Shown here piece after piece: positions 26,301 through 33,890 of a DNA stretch of 64,000 bases. This DNA comes from Segatella paludivivens DSM 17968 = JCM 13650 (GTDB lineage Bacteria > Bacteroidota > Bacteroidia > Bacteroidales > Bacteroidaceae), in NCBI RefSeq assembly GCF_000373185.1, contig NZ_KB890634.1, positions 1 to 64,000 of the forward strand, written 5' to 3'. The position numbers and the translations under genes are program-made. The notes beneath the pieces were generated by a model. It was not told where the DNA came from and searched no databases. It saw nothing but the letters and a program-made list of their open reading frames with translations. Numbering within the stretch: position 1 is the stretch's first letter; each line of letters opens with the position of its first letter.

Positions 26301-26681
26301 TTGAATATCTGCTACAGGAACACTTGCTACAGAACCCGTAAGGTGAGCCTTCTTTTGAGTACCATATCCCACGACAATAACGTCTGTCAAATCAGTTGAA
26401 TTTGTTTCCATCTGAATTCGTCCTCCTGTTGTGGTGGTATCTTTATATCCTATATAAGTGATGGTAATTTTACCCCCATTAGGGACATTAATCTTATAAT
26501 TTCCTCCAAGATCAGATACTGTTCCGTTCTTGCTGCCGGCAACACGTATGGTAGCACCGATAATTGGTTCGCCATTCTCGTCAACAACTGTTCCCTGAAC
26601 AACTTTATTCTGAGCCATTGCAGGCGCAGCACAAACTAGAGCCAGTCCAAGAGCCAAAGTCTTTATATATTTACTTTTCAT
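23373..26681 (-). CDS. SusC-like TonB-dependent oligosaccharide transporter
   Basis: A 1102-residue outer-membrane TonB-dependent transporter. After the signal peptide (1-23, ending PAMAQ) comes a carboxypeptidase-regulatory-like domain, VVQGTVVDENGEPIIGATI (about 26-100). The plug domain follows with VVGYGTQKKAHLTGSV, IDGYIYPND and VLKDASAAVYGARAANGVI (about 105-240). The rest is a 22-strand barrel ending RKFTVGVNVTF with terminal aromatic Phe. It should import pectin or RG-I oligosaccharides with the SusD protein encoded 30 bp downstream. No truncation seen. Confidence 0.96.
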   Translation of the reverse strand: MKSKYIKTLALGLALVCAAPAMAQNKVVQGTVVDENGEPIIGATIRVAGSKNGTVSDLGGNYKINVPNGGKITITYIGYKDTTTTGGRIQMETNSTDLTDVIVVGYGTQKKAHLTGSVASVPVADIQDLANGGLASSLSGLVNGLSISGGDARPGENAKMSIRDTNSLSDIGSNAQEPLIVIDGYIYPNDVKVGNTTQNLGVEAFNNLDASEVESISVLKDASAAVYGARAANGVILVTTKKGKLGAPSISYSGTFGFADEVSRPKMLNSYEYGRLYNAVAAADPTNTALNRKTGLFQADELEAMKGLNYDLLDKYWKSSTTMKHSVNVSGATDKVNYFAGLSYYDQGGNLGKLDYNRFNYRAGIDVKVSKWLGANLTVSGDYGSQKTPLVKVGGSSSEKDYNLLLTHPYYIPESVNGYAIPAYGVSNSQKDQSQGYNYGVLQNNGDYKKNMNSNINIMGSINYDFGWSNILKGLKLSFSYSKSINNDKGNEYGTKYTLYQMTNRYGSGSHLYTPVTGSEDDSYLAASNFVGTTTSNGNYLERSMTRTDNYQMNFTAQYARDFGLHHLQALFSVEKSESESEYLTGQRENPYEFTTGQYNAATGEMTTTFTRSESGTLSYIGRVNYAYANKYLLEFLLRSDASTKFAPKNYWGTFPAVSAGWVVSEEPWFKKNVKWMDFLKLRASFGLTGRDNTAAWQWMQVYALDANKGTVFGEGTSNDSGSRITINKNNSAVNSDVHWDKDYKLNIGIDANFFDQRLGLTLDHYREWNREMLMNILQTVPSTVGTVSAASNLGEMDSWGWELSLNWHDKIGKDFKYKIGINTGYSDNKVLNMDWEDEYIYRQIRYGSRTNVGTWGMQCIGMFRSFQDIDEYFTKYNITSYMGLTKDKVRPGMLMYKDVRGAQQADGTYAAPDGIVDQNNDQVCLSNRDNIYGLTMNLGADYKNFSITAQLGASWGGYTLIPSAALKPTGSLEYCNMPSFWNVKNMFSYKDVYDASGKLVVAQNLDGYYPNLAYSDVNAVASSFWRVSAARIELNRLTLAYTIPSLLVKKIGLQSVRLNVTGQNLISFLNPYPDKFMSSMAGSYGSYPNLRKFTVGVNVTF

Positions 26682-26705
26682 AATATGTTTCCGTTTGATT
26701 AGTTG

Positions 26706-28157
26706 TTATTGAGCAGAAGGAAGCCATCTTGGATCTCCTGTCTTTGCATTCACCTGAGCAGCATTACTAATAGTGAAATCAGCTTTGTCTGGATTATTGA
26801 AAACTGGATTTTCCTTTATATCTGTTCCTGTATCATCATATCCAGTTGGAACATCAAAGGTTATACCGCCTGTATTTTTCTGCATATATGTATTATTCTT
26901 AAATGTAGCAGTTTTTTGATTTGTTTTACCTGCTAAGAATCTACGAGCCACACCTGAAGGGCTGCAATACGCAAATATACAGTCTGTCATATTCCAATAA
27001 GCATTAGTCTGTCCAGCCATTCCATTGTAGTTACCCCATTGCCCATTATTACATACATTATAGAATGTTGAGTTGGCATAAGTGGTGTTATTACTTAAAT
27101 AGCTTATATTCTTTGCACGACCACTTGTCTGATAGAAATACTTATAATCGTAAGAACCAGTTTCATAGAATGTTGAATTTGACACTGTTAGCGACAATAT
27201 ATTTCCACCCTTATTCAAATAGAAAACAGCATCCAATACAGCAGCTGGTGTGAGGTGAACAATACAATTATTTACAACGACATTCTCAATATACACAGGC
27301 TGCTTGTTGTCATAAACAAAATAGTTGTTTACATTGTCTATATTACATGACTGGATATTCAACTTGTCCTGCAAGAAATAGTTACTACTTATCACGTTTT
27401 TGATTAATGGTGTTGCATCCATCGAAACAAAAGGCGTTGCAGAGGTCCCACAGTCAAAGTTAATATTCTTTAGTGTGAGTCCGGCATCCATAACAAACCC
27501 CGCATTAGCAGTGAATTTTACTGTTGGACGCTTGTTTTTATTCGTACATCGAAGTGTAATCTTATTAAGTTTTGGAGTTATAACACCAGACATTGTGTAG
27601 CTACCACCGTCAGCAAGATTGAAACACAAATCATTTGATGTGCTGTCAGCAGGGAGTGTTATACCAGCAAAATACTGTGTCAAATCTGTATTGTCAGGAA
27701 TAGTCTTATATGTAGGAGTATAAGTATTATATGAAATTTCAGAATTCTGTTCAGCCGCAGTATTATTTGCCTTAGCATTTGCAGCCGACTTTATAGAAAA
27801 CTTATAATAAGTATCTTCCTTACGAGAGAATGTTATTGCTGTACCGTCAACAAGTTTGTTTTCAATACTATCCACAGCAACAGGTTTGTCAGGAGTAGTA
27901 ACGTCATACACCGACACGATGTATCCGCCTGCGCCAAATACCACAGGCCAAGAGATTGTTTGTTTTGCACCACTTGCATCAGGAGTTACAACAATGGAAT
28001 CGGCATTTGGTGATTCGAGCTTAACCCCCGAAACAGTAGTAAATCGTTCTCCATTGTCAAAACCATCCTGTGCACACGAGCCAAATGTCAAGACAGCTAC
28101 ACCCAACATAAGGTAGCCACCTAGTTTACGTCGTGCTATGAAATGATTTTTTTTCAT
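26706..28157 (-). CDS. Surface beta-helix lipoprotein (DUF4957/DUF5123 type)
   Basis: A 483-residue lipoprotein; the signal ends LTFGSCAQDG. An N-terminal fibronectin-like domain (about 40-150) has WPVVFGAGGYIVSVYDV. A parallel beta-helix follows (about 170-480) with repeated short strands such as LTLKNINFDCG and YIENVVVNNCIVHL. The C-terminus ENPVFNNPDKADFTISNAA...GDPRWLP is the DUF5123 hallmark. Such proteins occupy the SusE/F-like surface glycan-binding position in pectin loci. Here it precedes susC by 24 bp rather than following susD, which is an unusual order. It is a probable binding protein, although residual lyase activity cannot be excluded. Confidence 0.85.
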   Translation of the reverse strand: MKKNHFIARRKLGGYLMLGVAVLTFGSCAQDGFDNGERFTTVSGVKLESPNADSIVVTPDASGAKQTISWPVVFGAGGYIVSVYDVTTPDKPVAVDSIENKLVDGTAITFSRKEDTYYKFSIKSAANAKANNTAAEQNSEISYNTYTPTYKTIPDNTDLTQYFAGITLPADSTSNDLCFNLADGGSYTMSGVITPKLNKITLRCTNKNKRPTVKFTANAGFVMDAGLTLKNINFDCGTSATPFVSMDATPLIKNVISSNYFLQDKLNIQSCNIDNVNNYFVYDNKQPVYIENVVVNNCIVHLTPAAVLDAVFYLNKGGNILSLTVSNSTFYETGSYDYKYFYQTSGRAKNISYLSNNTTYANSTFYNVCNNGQWGNYNGMAGQTNAYWNMTDCIFAYCSPSGVARRFLAGKTNQKTATFKNNTYMQKNTGGITFDVPTGYDDTGTDIKENPVFNNPDKADFTISNAAQVNAKTGDPRWLPSAQ

Positions 28158-28196
28158 GATTTAACGTTTTTAAGTTTAACATATCATTTTAGTTCA

Positions 28197-29078
28197 TTAT
28201 TTTTTCAAAAATACTTCTTTGAGATATTCGACGTTGCTTCCGAAGTTGTATTTCACGTTTTTTATACGCCTAACATCACGACTACGTTCCACTACAAGCC
28301 ATCCGTTCCACCCCATTTTGTCAAGAGTCCGTTTAATCTTGGGCAAATCTATTTTGCTGTCGTATCTCAGAACTGTACTATCTGTATTACTAGCATGAAT
28401 CTGGGCTAAATTATCACGCCCTAGCTTTTTCAATTCATAAGATATATCTCGTTTGGAATCAGCAGCATCCTGGAAGTTATAATATATCTTCACACCATTG
28501 CTATGAATCTGCTTCAAAAGTTTTATATCATATTTGGCATCCATTGCGGTACGAATAGCAATGATAACACCTCGCTTCAAAGCCATCTCACCTGCCACAT
28601 GCAGTCTGTCAACTAGAGAATCATGAATAGCGCCTTCTTTTTTCCAATCATTTCCACATCCGCCCAAAGGAAGAAAAGCTACTTTGCTATTGAAAATTTC
28701 CATCGTATTAAAACAGTCTTTCAATAGTTCTACATAGTTTTCACGAGTAATAAAGTTCTGTGCAAAGAAACCAGACATTGCAATAGATGGCACTTCTATC
28801 TGCAAACTATCTGCTGTATGCTTAAAAATACGAGCATCATCGGCATTACGGAATCTGTTATCAAAAAGCACACGGTTACCCAAAGGTCCCATATCCATTT
28901 CAACCCCATCGGCATTAATTTGTCGCGCCAAAGCGAACTCACCCAATTTTTGCCTTTTCAGAATCATCCAGTCACACACCGCAACACGATATCTTGGCGT
29001 ATTTTGCGCTTCTGTTTTTATAAATGGTACCAGCAGAATAACCGATACAACGATTAACTTTAAAGACTTAACAGCCAT
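28197..29078 (-). CDS. Exported xylose-isomerase-like TIM-barrel protein
   Basis: A 293-residue member of the sugar phosphate isomerase/epimerase superfamily (AP endonuclease-2-like TIM barrel). Visible segments are EFALARQINADGVEMDMGPLG, IEVPSIAMSGFFAQNF, AFLPLGGCGND, LAQIHASNTD and WNGWLVVERSRD. It has an N-terminal export signal (1-24, ending KTEAQ), so it should act in the periplasm on a non-phosphorylated sugar. It is the first gene of the operon that continues with the surface lipoprotein, SusC and SusD. The substrate is unknown. Confidence 0.83.
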   Translation of the reverse strand: MAVKSLKLIVVSVILLVPFIKTEAQNTPRYRVAVCDWMILKRQKLGEFALARQINADGVEMDMGPLGNRVLFDNRFRNADDARIFKHTADSLQIEVPSIAMSGFFAQNFITRENYVELLKDCFNTMEIFNSKVAFLPLGGCGNDWKKEGAIHDSLVDRLHVAGEMALKRGVIIAIRTAMDAKYDIKLLKQIHSNGVKIYYNFQDAADSKRDISYELKKLGRDNLAQIHASNTDSTVLRYDSKIDLPKIKRTLDKMGWNGWLVVERSRDVRRIKNVKYNFGSNVEYLKEVFLKK

Positions 29079-29226
29079 TTGGCATTAATTTCTAATTAGA
29101 TACTTAGTTAACTAAATTATCTCTATAGACGATATTTACAGAACTTTGTAATCAGATAAAATAAAAAAATATAATTATTCCATAAAAGAAATATTTATGC
29201 CCATTCTGTATATTCATTTTAACAAC

Positions 29227-29257
29227 TTGTATATACATGACTATTTTATTACTTTTG
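29227..29257 (+). promoter_or_regulatory. Promoter-like sequence reading into R2
   Basis: TTG (29227-29229), 20 bp, then TACTTTTG (29250-29257) followed by C: a good Bacteroidota promoter. The only thing downstream is the R2 element. R1 keeps TTG at the same distance from the shared TAATAATAG, but its -7 is less good. Transcription would yield a hairpin-rich non-coding RNA. Confidence 0.5.
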
Positions 29258-29358
29258 CATTACTAACTTAATAATAGAAAAACAAAAAACAAAAAAGTTT
29301 CAAAAATCAGGAACAGCCTCCACTTCAAGCGTAAATTATTATATTTCAGCCTGTTAAC

Positions 29359-29380
29359 TAGTGGAGGTATACCTCCACTA
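29359..29380. repeat. 22-bp perfect palindrome (R2)
   Basis: The half-site TAGTGGAGGTA is followed immediately by its exact reverse complement. Two near-copies of a half-site (ATCCACTATC, then CCTCCACTA) follow within 20 bp. Confidence 0.75.
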
Positions 29381-29522
29381 TCATCCACTATCCTCCACTA
29401 AAATTTGCTATTTTCTAGGATAAAACAACAAGACGCAACAAAGTTACAGCTTTGAAGGTTTGATTATAGTAAAAGAATAAAATAGAAATTTATTTACTAT
29501 ATCTTAATCAACAAACATCTCG

Positions 29523-29700
29523 TTGATGCAACTTAAACATTAGCAACGACAAAACGAAAACGTTTGATCGATGAAATGGAAACTTTATAACGATGAAATG
29601 GAAACTTTACATCGATATAACGCAAACGTTTGATCGATAGAACGGGGAGATAGATGATTAATAATAGAAACTTAGTAACTATAAAATAGAAACATTTTTC
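29523..29700. repeat. 22-bp tandem units (R2)
   Basis: Reverse-complement counterpart of the 662-837 array. Units read CGATGAAATGGAAACTTT (two adjacent copies) and CGATATAACGCAAACGTTTG at the same 22-bp period. The spacing is kept although the sequence has diverged. Confidence 0.7.
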
Positions 29701-29797
29701 ACGATAGCAAAAACTCGTGTAGTGAAACCGAGTTATTGTTACCAGCAAAGTGTATAAACACAATGATCATATAATTAGTTTCTCCGACATGCCATTG

Positions 29798-29862
29798 AGT
29801 GATAAGGGCCTAATCACTCTGCACTTTGCGATACATTAGAAAGTGATTAGGCCCTTATCACT
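29798..29862. repeat. Paired complementary 21-mers (R2)
   Basis: The 21-mer at 29798-29818 (AGTGATAAGG...CTAATCACT) and that at 29842-29862 (AGTGATTAGG...CTTATCACT) are exact reverse complements of each other, although each has one mismatch as a palindrome on its own. The 23-nt spacer could be a hairpin loop. Confidence 0.8.
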
Positions 29863-30239
29863 ATCCAATAAAATAGCTGGATTATATTTTTTGCAAAGAA
29901 TCGGGTATGATAATTGGTCATAAAACGCCAAAAATAGGTGTGTTTTCGATTTTAATGTCACTTTTAGCCCGATAATGTCACTTAATGTCACTCGCTCAGA
30001 CCCTATAAACAGGGCGTTTGTGACATTATGACATTAGTGGCATTGAAAAAACTTTTTCTGGTATAAGACAATATCATAAGAAATGAACAATATAACGTTG
30101 CTATAGCATCGTCTAATTATATTTATTATTACTGCTGTTAAGACATAATACTTACCTAAATATTAACACTCATTATCAGCCACCCCTGCCTTAACAATAG
30201 ATATCATAAATATAGATTCACAACACAAAAGACCTCACT

Positions 30240-30671
30240 TTATTTTTTATTAAAAATCTTAATTGAGTCAAAAAGCATATCATATTTTTCTTTATTCTCA
30301 GTAGGAACATTATAATAATAGAATTGCACACCCTTGCAAACATCTTTTCTCCAACATCTATTATTTTCTTTCCCAACATAAATTGTATGTCCTTTTTTGT
30401 TTACTATTGCAGATGGCTTATAAGAATCAACATCAAATTGCATTAGTCCCCCTTCATGAAAGATAATGCATCCCCCATCATTGAATGTATATATATAGAC
30501 AACACCCTCTTCATAATTTTCTTTTTGAAAATGAACAGGATTGGGCATCTTCACGACAATGCTCTTTGAGAGCAAATCTACACGTTCACTTTCAATGGAA
30601 GAATGTGCCATCTGATTTAAAGCAGAACATGACACAAAAAACAGCAACATAATACCAAGGATTTTTTTCAT
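30240..30671 (-). CDS. Hypothetical lipoprotein
   Basis: A 143-residue protein with a lipoprotein signal (MKKILGIMLLFFVSC, Cys15). The mature part appears beta-rich, with GVVYIYTFNDGGCIIFHEGG, HTIYVGKENNRCWRKD and FYYYNVPTENKEKYD. I do not recognise a family. It stands alone between R2 and 293 bp of empty A+T-rich DNA. A monocistronic surface or periplasmic lipoprotein is all that can be said. Confidence 0.7.
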   Translation of the reverse strand: MKKILGIMLLFFVSCSALNQMAHSSIESERVDLLSKSIVVKMPNPVHFQKENYEEGVVYIYTFNDGGCIIFHEGGLMQFDVDSYKPSAIVNKKGHTIYVGKENNRCWRKDVCKGVQFYYYNVPTENKEKYDMLFDSIKIFNKK

Positions 30672-30964
30672 GCTATTTTTTATTGCTTACTTTTCTAAAG
30701 TATTAATCCATTTTCCTAATATTGTATTATTCAATGCCATTTTTAGACAGGGCTACATTTCTCTTTAGCAACCTAAAATTATATTAGAGAAAATATTATA
30801 AAATGAAGCTTACAAAGCTATATATAAAGAAATTTAAATGCAACAAAATTCATCTATCAAGCAATCATTTTTGAAATCACTATATTGACACAATTGCATA
30901 TTATCATTTTATTTATATAGAAATATCAACTGAATCAATATAGCAGAAATACAATCTATTCTAT
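30672..30964. other. A+T-rich intergenic stretch
   Basis: I see no open frame, repeat or strong hairpin here; it is simply A+T-rich. The promoter of the lipoprotein gene must lie at its left end, but no good TAnnTTTG box stands out. Confidence 0.4.
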
Positions 30965-31591
30965 TTATTTGGCATCTTCGATTTGAATATTTAAGCCTTC
31001 AATTAAAATAGCTTGTTTATTACTTATTGGAATAAGCTGCAACTTCTCATTATATAGCTGAACTACCTTTTCACCTTTTTTCTTGAATGGGAAATTTCCA
31101 TAATGAGGAACCGTATAAAAGTCGACCAAATCTAAAGAAGTACAGTCTTCCAATTCTGGAGCTTTTTCTATTGGATCAAAGTTTACACTTTTTATATATT
31201 CTGTATCAGGAGATGCTATTATAGCTCCAGCAGATTCTCCAATGTACAATTTGCCCAATTCTACTTGTTCAGCTATGATTTTATCAATACCTTTTCTTTT
31301 TAACTCTTGCAAAAGGAAGAATGTATTGCCACCTGTTATATAAATATAATCGCATTTGTGTAATCGAGAAGATATTTCCTCTTTGGAAAGTTGAGTGATC
31401 TCGACTTCTTCTACAATTAATCCTGCTTTTTCCAAAGCTTTTTTTCCTTTTTCTACATAAAATCGTACTGATTCGGTAAGGCTTGCAGTCGGTATAAAAG
31501 CTATAGTTTTCCCTTGCAAATCCTCTTTGACATAATCGACAAACAGATTGGCAACATCTGCAAATGATGAGCATAAAAATAATCTTTTCAT
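30965..31591 (-). CDS. Peptidase E (family S51) homologue
   Basis: A 208-residue cytoplasmic serine peptidase of family S51, which in enteric bacteria cleaves aspartyl dipeptides. The nucleophile lies in GESAGA (Ser120), the catalytic His is probably His163 in YTVPHYGNFP, and the glutamine amidotransferase-like fold is shown by YIYITGGNTFFLLQELK. The length is slightly below E. coli PepE (229). It is a single gene with its own promoter at 31721-31750 and a long leader containing an inverted repeat. Confidence 0.88.
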   Translation of the reverse strand: MKRLFLCSSFADVANLFVDYVKEDLQGKTIAFIPTASLTESVRFYVEKGKKALEKAGLIVEEVEITQLSKEEISSRLHKCDYIYITGGNTFFLLQELKRKGIDKIIAEQVELGKLYIGESAGAIIASPDTEYIKSVNFDPIEKAPELEDCTSLDLVDFYTVPHYGNFPFKKKGEKVVQLYNEKLQLIPISNKQAILIEGLNIQIEDAK

Positions 31592-31916
31592 ATTTTATTA
31601 TATTAACGTGAGTTCAATGAATTGTAAGCATTAAAACGTTTGGTGATCAATGAAATATCATTATAATTTAAGGTTAAAGATCAATAGATCACCAACAAGA
31701 ATCGCTATAATCACATAGGACAAAGTTACTATTTTTTTTTGTATTTCAAATAATTTCTAAAAGTTTTCTAATACTATCATAGTAAAATACATGTTGATAA
31801 GCAACATGAAACGTGAATTTTATAATTATTAATTTAAATCTTTACATATTTTACATGTTTTTTGTATATCACTAATAATAAGCAATATACCAAAAACATA
31901 TCAAATCATATTTCGA
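31592..31916. promoter_or_regulatory. Leader and promoter region of the peptidase E gene
   Basis: A minus-strand promoter, TTTG (31747-31750), 18 bp, TAACTTTG (31721-31728), lies about 130 bp before the start codon. The leader contains a 9-bp inverted repeat TTGGTGATC (31640-31648) / GATCACCAA (31687-31695), with a further GATC repeat nearby. This could be a leader hairpin or a regulator site. Nothing else is visible up to 31916. Confidence 0.5.
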
Positions 31917-33644
31917 TTATGATTTCCTAATTTTTTCATCAAATATTTGTGCTCCACCCTTAATATTGTAAAGAGAGGACAGCAATTTTGCACGAATATT
32001 AGTTATAACCTGTGGAGAAACATCCAACAGACAAGCCATTTCTGAAGGTAAAAATCTTAATCTCGTCAAAAGACAAAGTAGAAATTCACGCTCTTTCAAT
32101 ACGCTTTCTTTTGATATTAGAAATGACAAAAATACATTATCATATTTCTCAAAATGCAAGCGTAAAGATTTTATATCTGAATAAGATGCTATTTTCCCTT
32201 TTTGAGATATTGCATGCAGATAATTCACAATTGGAGCATTAAAGAATATATCACGCATACCCCATTGGTCAGGACGCAACTTATCACTTTGCTGTGATGA
32301 AAGCTTTTCTTGCAGGCTTTCTATCTCATTCTGTAAACGGTCTATATACTCACTATTCTGCGAGTCTTTCTTTTTATTAGCACGTGATAATTCCTCTTCT
32401 CGATTGCGCAAGGTAAGAATATCGAATGCGTAACTTGTATTTTGCTCTTTTATTCTATTGTAACGAAGTCTATTTCTCAGATAAAAGAGCAGGAAAAGCA
32501 AGAATAAGACTATGATCACAACGATAATAAATGTTGTTCTGATTTTTAATTCATAGTCTTTCTGCTGTGCTAAATCCTTATATTTGCTGTAATTAAAAAT
32601 AGCATGCATCTGTTGTAGATGCCGTGTAGACATATGTGCGTAAGATGAATCTACTGCATTATTCCATAGTTCACTATATTTTGCGATTGAATCAGCATCT
32701 TTCTTTTTTCTGTATAACATGAACAGACCCTTGGCAGCAGCTTGTTTATTATTAAAATCACTATAGTTATAAAGTTCACGTTCAAAGAAAAATTTTGAAG
32801 AGTCTAATTTATTAACGCCTAAATAATAAAGCCCCTTATGATATCCACGAATACCATATTCCTTAGTATCTATATATTTTTTATCAAAATACTTGTCTGA
32901 AATATCCATATAGTATTTTGCCTTAACAAACTTTTTTTGCAGAAGATAAATATATACTTCTAGGTCGGAAGGTACTGTGGCTAATTCTTTATATCCATAT
33001 CGTCTATACAAACTACGCACGTGCCTATTAATTATAAAAACAGAGTCGTACTTCCCCTTAAAATAATATTCTCTTTCTTCATTTCTATAATATGATAATG
33101 CTCCTAAGGTATCTTTGGCTATGAACGCGTATTTAGCAGCAAGTTTAAAATAAGAAAGCATGATATTATATGAGTCCTGCTCTTCATATCTTTCTGCCAT
33201 CTGTCCATATATTCTTGACAAGGTATAAAAATCACAATTTTTATCTGTAACATCTGCATGCTTAACAGCATCTTCATAATATTTTATTGCGAGAGGAGCA
33301 TCACCCATATCACGATATACACATCCTAGTAGATAGAATGCTTCCATACGTTGATTATTGTTACCATTATCTGAATAATAATCAACGACATCCTTCATAG
33401 TACTATCTGATGTCATAGAGATAAAAAACTTGTTGTGTGCACTAGCAAGCAACAATTCGTATCTCATTCTATCAGCTTTTGATAAATTATTTTGATCATT
33501 GCCAATCTTTCGCAATAACTGTAATGCTGTTGTATCTGAGTGACGGATACAACTATCTATTTTATTCCACTCAGCAGTGTGTGCATTATTCGTGCAACCT
33601 ATAAGACTAATACTTAATATAAAGAATATTACAAGATGTTTCAT
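31917..33644 (-). CDS. TPR membrane regulator with C-terminal helix-turn-helix
   Basis: A 575-residue protein with a lipoprotein-like signal (ISLIGC, Cys17). Tetratricopeptide-like helices follow (about 35-340, e.g. EAFYLLGCVYRDMGDAPLAIKYYEDAVKH). There is one membrane span (about 370-390, FIIVVIIVLFLLFLLFY) and a coiled coil (about 395-450, EEELSRANKKKDSQNSEYIDRL). The C-terminal segment with REFLLCLLTRLRFLPSEMACLL and VSPQVITNIRAKLLSSL fits a DNA-binding HTH. This architecture is common in Bacteroidota but poorly characterised. A role in passing an envelope signal to transcription is inferred. Two copies of a 36-bp promoter repeat lie just upstream. Confidence 0.75.
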   Translation of the reverse strand: MKHLVIFFILSISLIGCTNNAHTAEWNKIDSCIRHSDTTALQLLRKIGNDQNNLSKADRMRYELLLASAHNKFFISMTSDSTMKDVVDYYSDNGNNNQRMEAFYLLGCVYRDMGDAPLAIKYYEDAVKHADVTDKNCDFYTLSRIYGQMAERYEEQDSYNIMLSYFKLAAKYAFIAKDTLGALSYYRNEEREYYFKGKYDSVFIINRHVRSLYRRYGYKELATVPSDLEVYIYLLQKKFVKAKYYMDISDKYFDKKYIDTKEYGIRGYHKGLYYLGVNKLDSSKFFFERELYNYSDFNNKQAAAKGLFMLYRKKKDADSIAKYSELWNNAVDSSYAHMSTRHLQQMHAIFNYSKYKDLAQQKDYELKIRTTFIIVVIIVLFLLFLLFYLRNRLRYNRIKEQNTSYAFDILTLRNREEELSRANKKKDSQNSEYIDRLQNEIESLQEKLSSQQSDKLRPDQWGMRDIFFNAPIVNYLHAISQKGKIASYSDIKSLRLHFEKYDNVFLSFLISKESVLKEREFLLCLLTRLRFLPSEMACLLDVSPQVITNIRAKLLSSLYNIKGGAQIFDEKIRKS

Positions 33645-33660
33645 GTGTTATTATTTTGGC

Positions 33661-33768
33661 ATGTTCTGCCGAGTGCAGCTTATCTTATGCAAAGATTACG
33701 CAAATGAGAGCAGATACATCAAACTCGTTTGAATGTTCTGCCGAGTGCAGCTTATCTTATGCAAAGAT
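33661..33768 (-). repeat. Two 36-bp perfect direct repeats carrying promoter elements
   Basis: Identical 36-mers lie at 33661-33696 and 33733-33768 (beginning ATGTTCTGCCGAGTGCAG), separated by exactly 36 bp. On the minus strand each contains ATCTTTGCATAAG, a -7-like box, followed by CTGCACTCGGCAGAAC. The upstream copy reads TTATCTTTGC, which fits TAnnTTTG. They precede the TPR regulator gene. A diverged copy lies at 56819-56854. Confidence 0.8.
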
Positions 33769-33890
33769 AAAACAATTATCTTAGATAGCAAAATGAGACT
33801 TAATACTAGAGGCTTAATCCCTCAGAAAAAATAAGCAATTATATTTCACTAGAAATTCTAATAAAGATTATATTGAATAATTTAATTCTT

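Larger units (their letters stand above)
29226..30064 (+). repeat. Element R2, right arm of the 0.8-kb inverted repeat
   Basis: Reverse-complement copy of R1 (272-1135). On the plus strand its parts in order are a promoter-like sequence (29227-29257), CCTCCAC repeats and a perfect 22-bp palindrome (29359-29380). Then come 22-bp tandem units (about 29523-29700), paired AGTGATAAGG-type palindromes (29798-29862) and the TGTCAC/hairpin module (29950-30050). No gene lies between 29079 and 30239. The short open frame over the 22-bp array is an artefact of the repeats. Confidence 0.8.

Noticed and set aside
29533..29763. A 76-codon open frame across the R2 tandem units
   Set aside because: It is produced by the 22-bp repeats, which change frame each unit; the protein is low-complexity and R1 has no matching intact frame.
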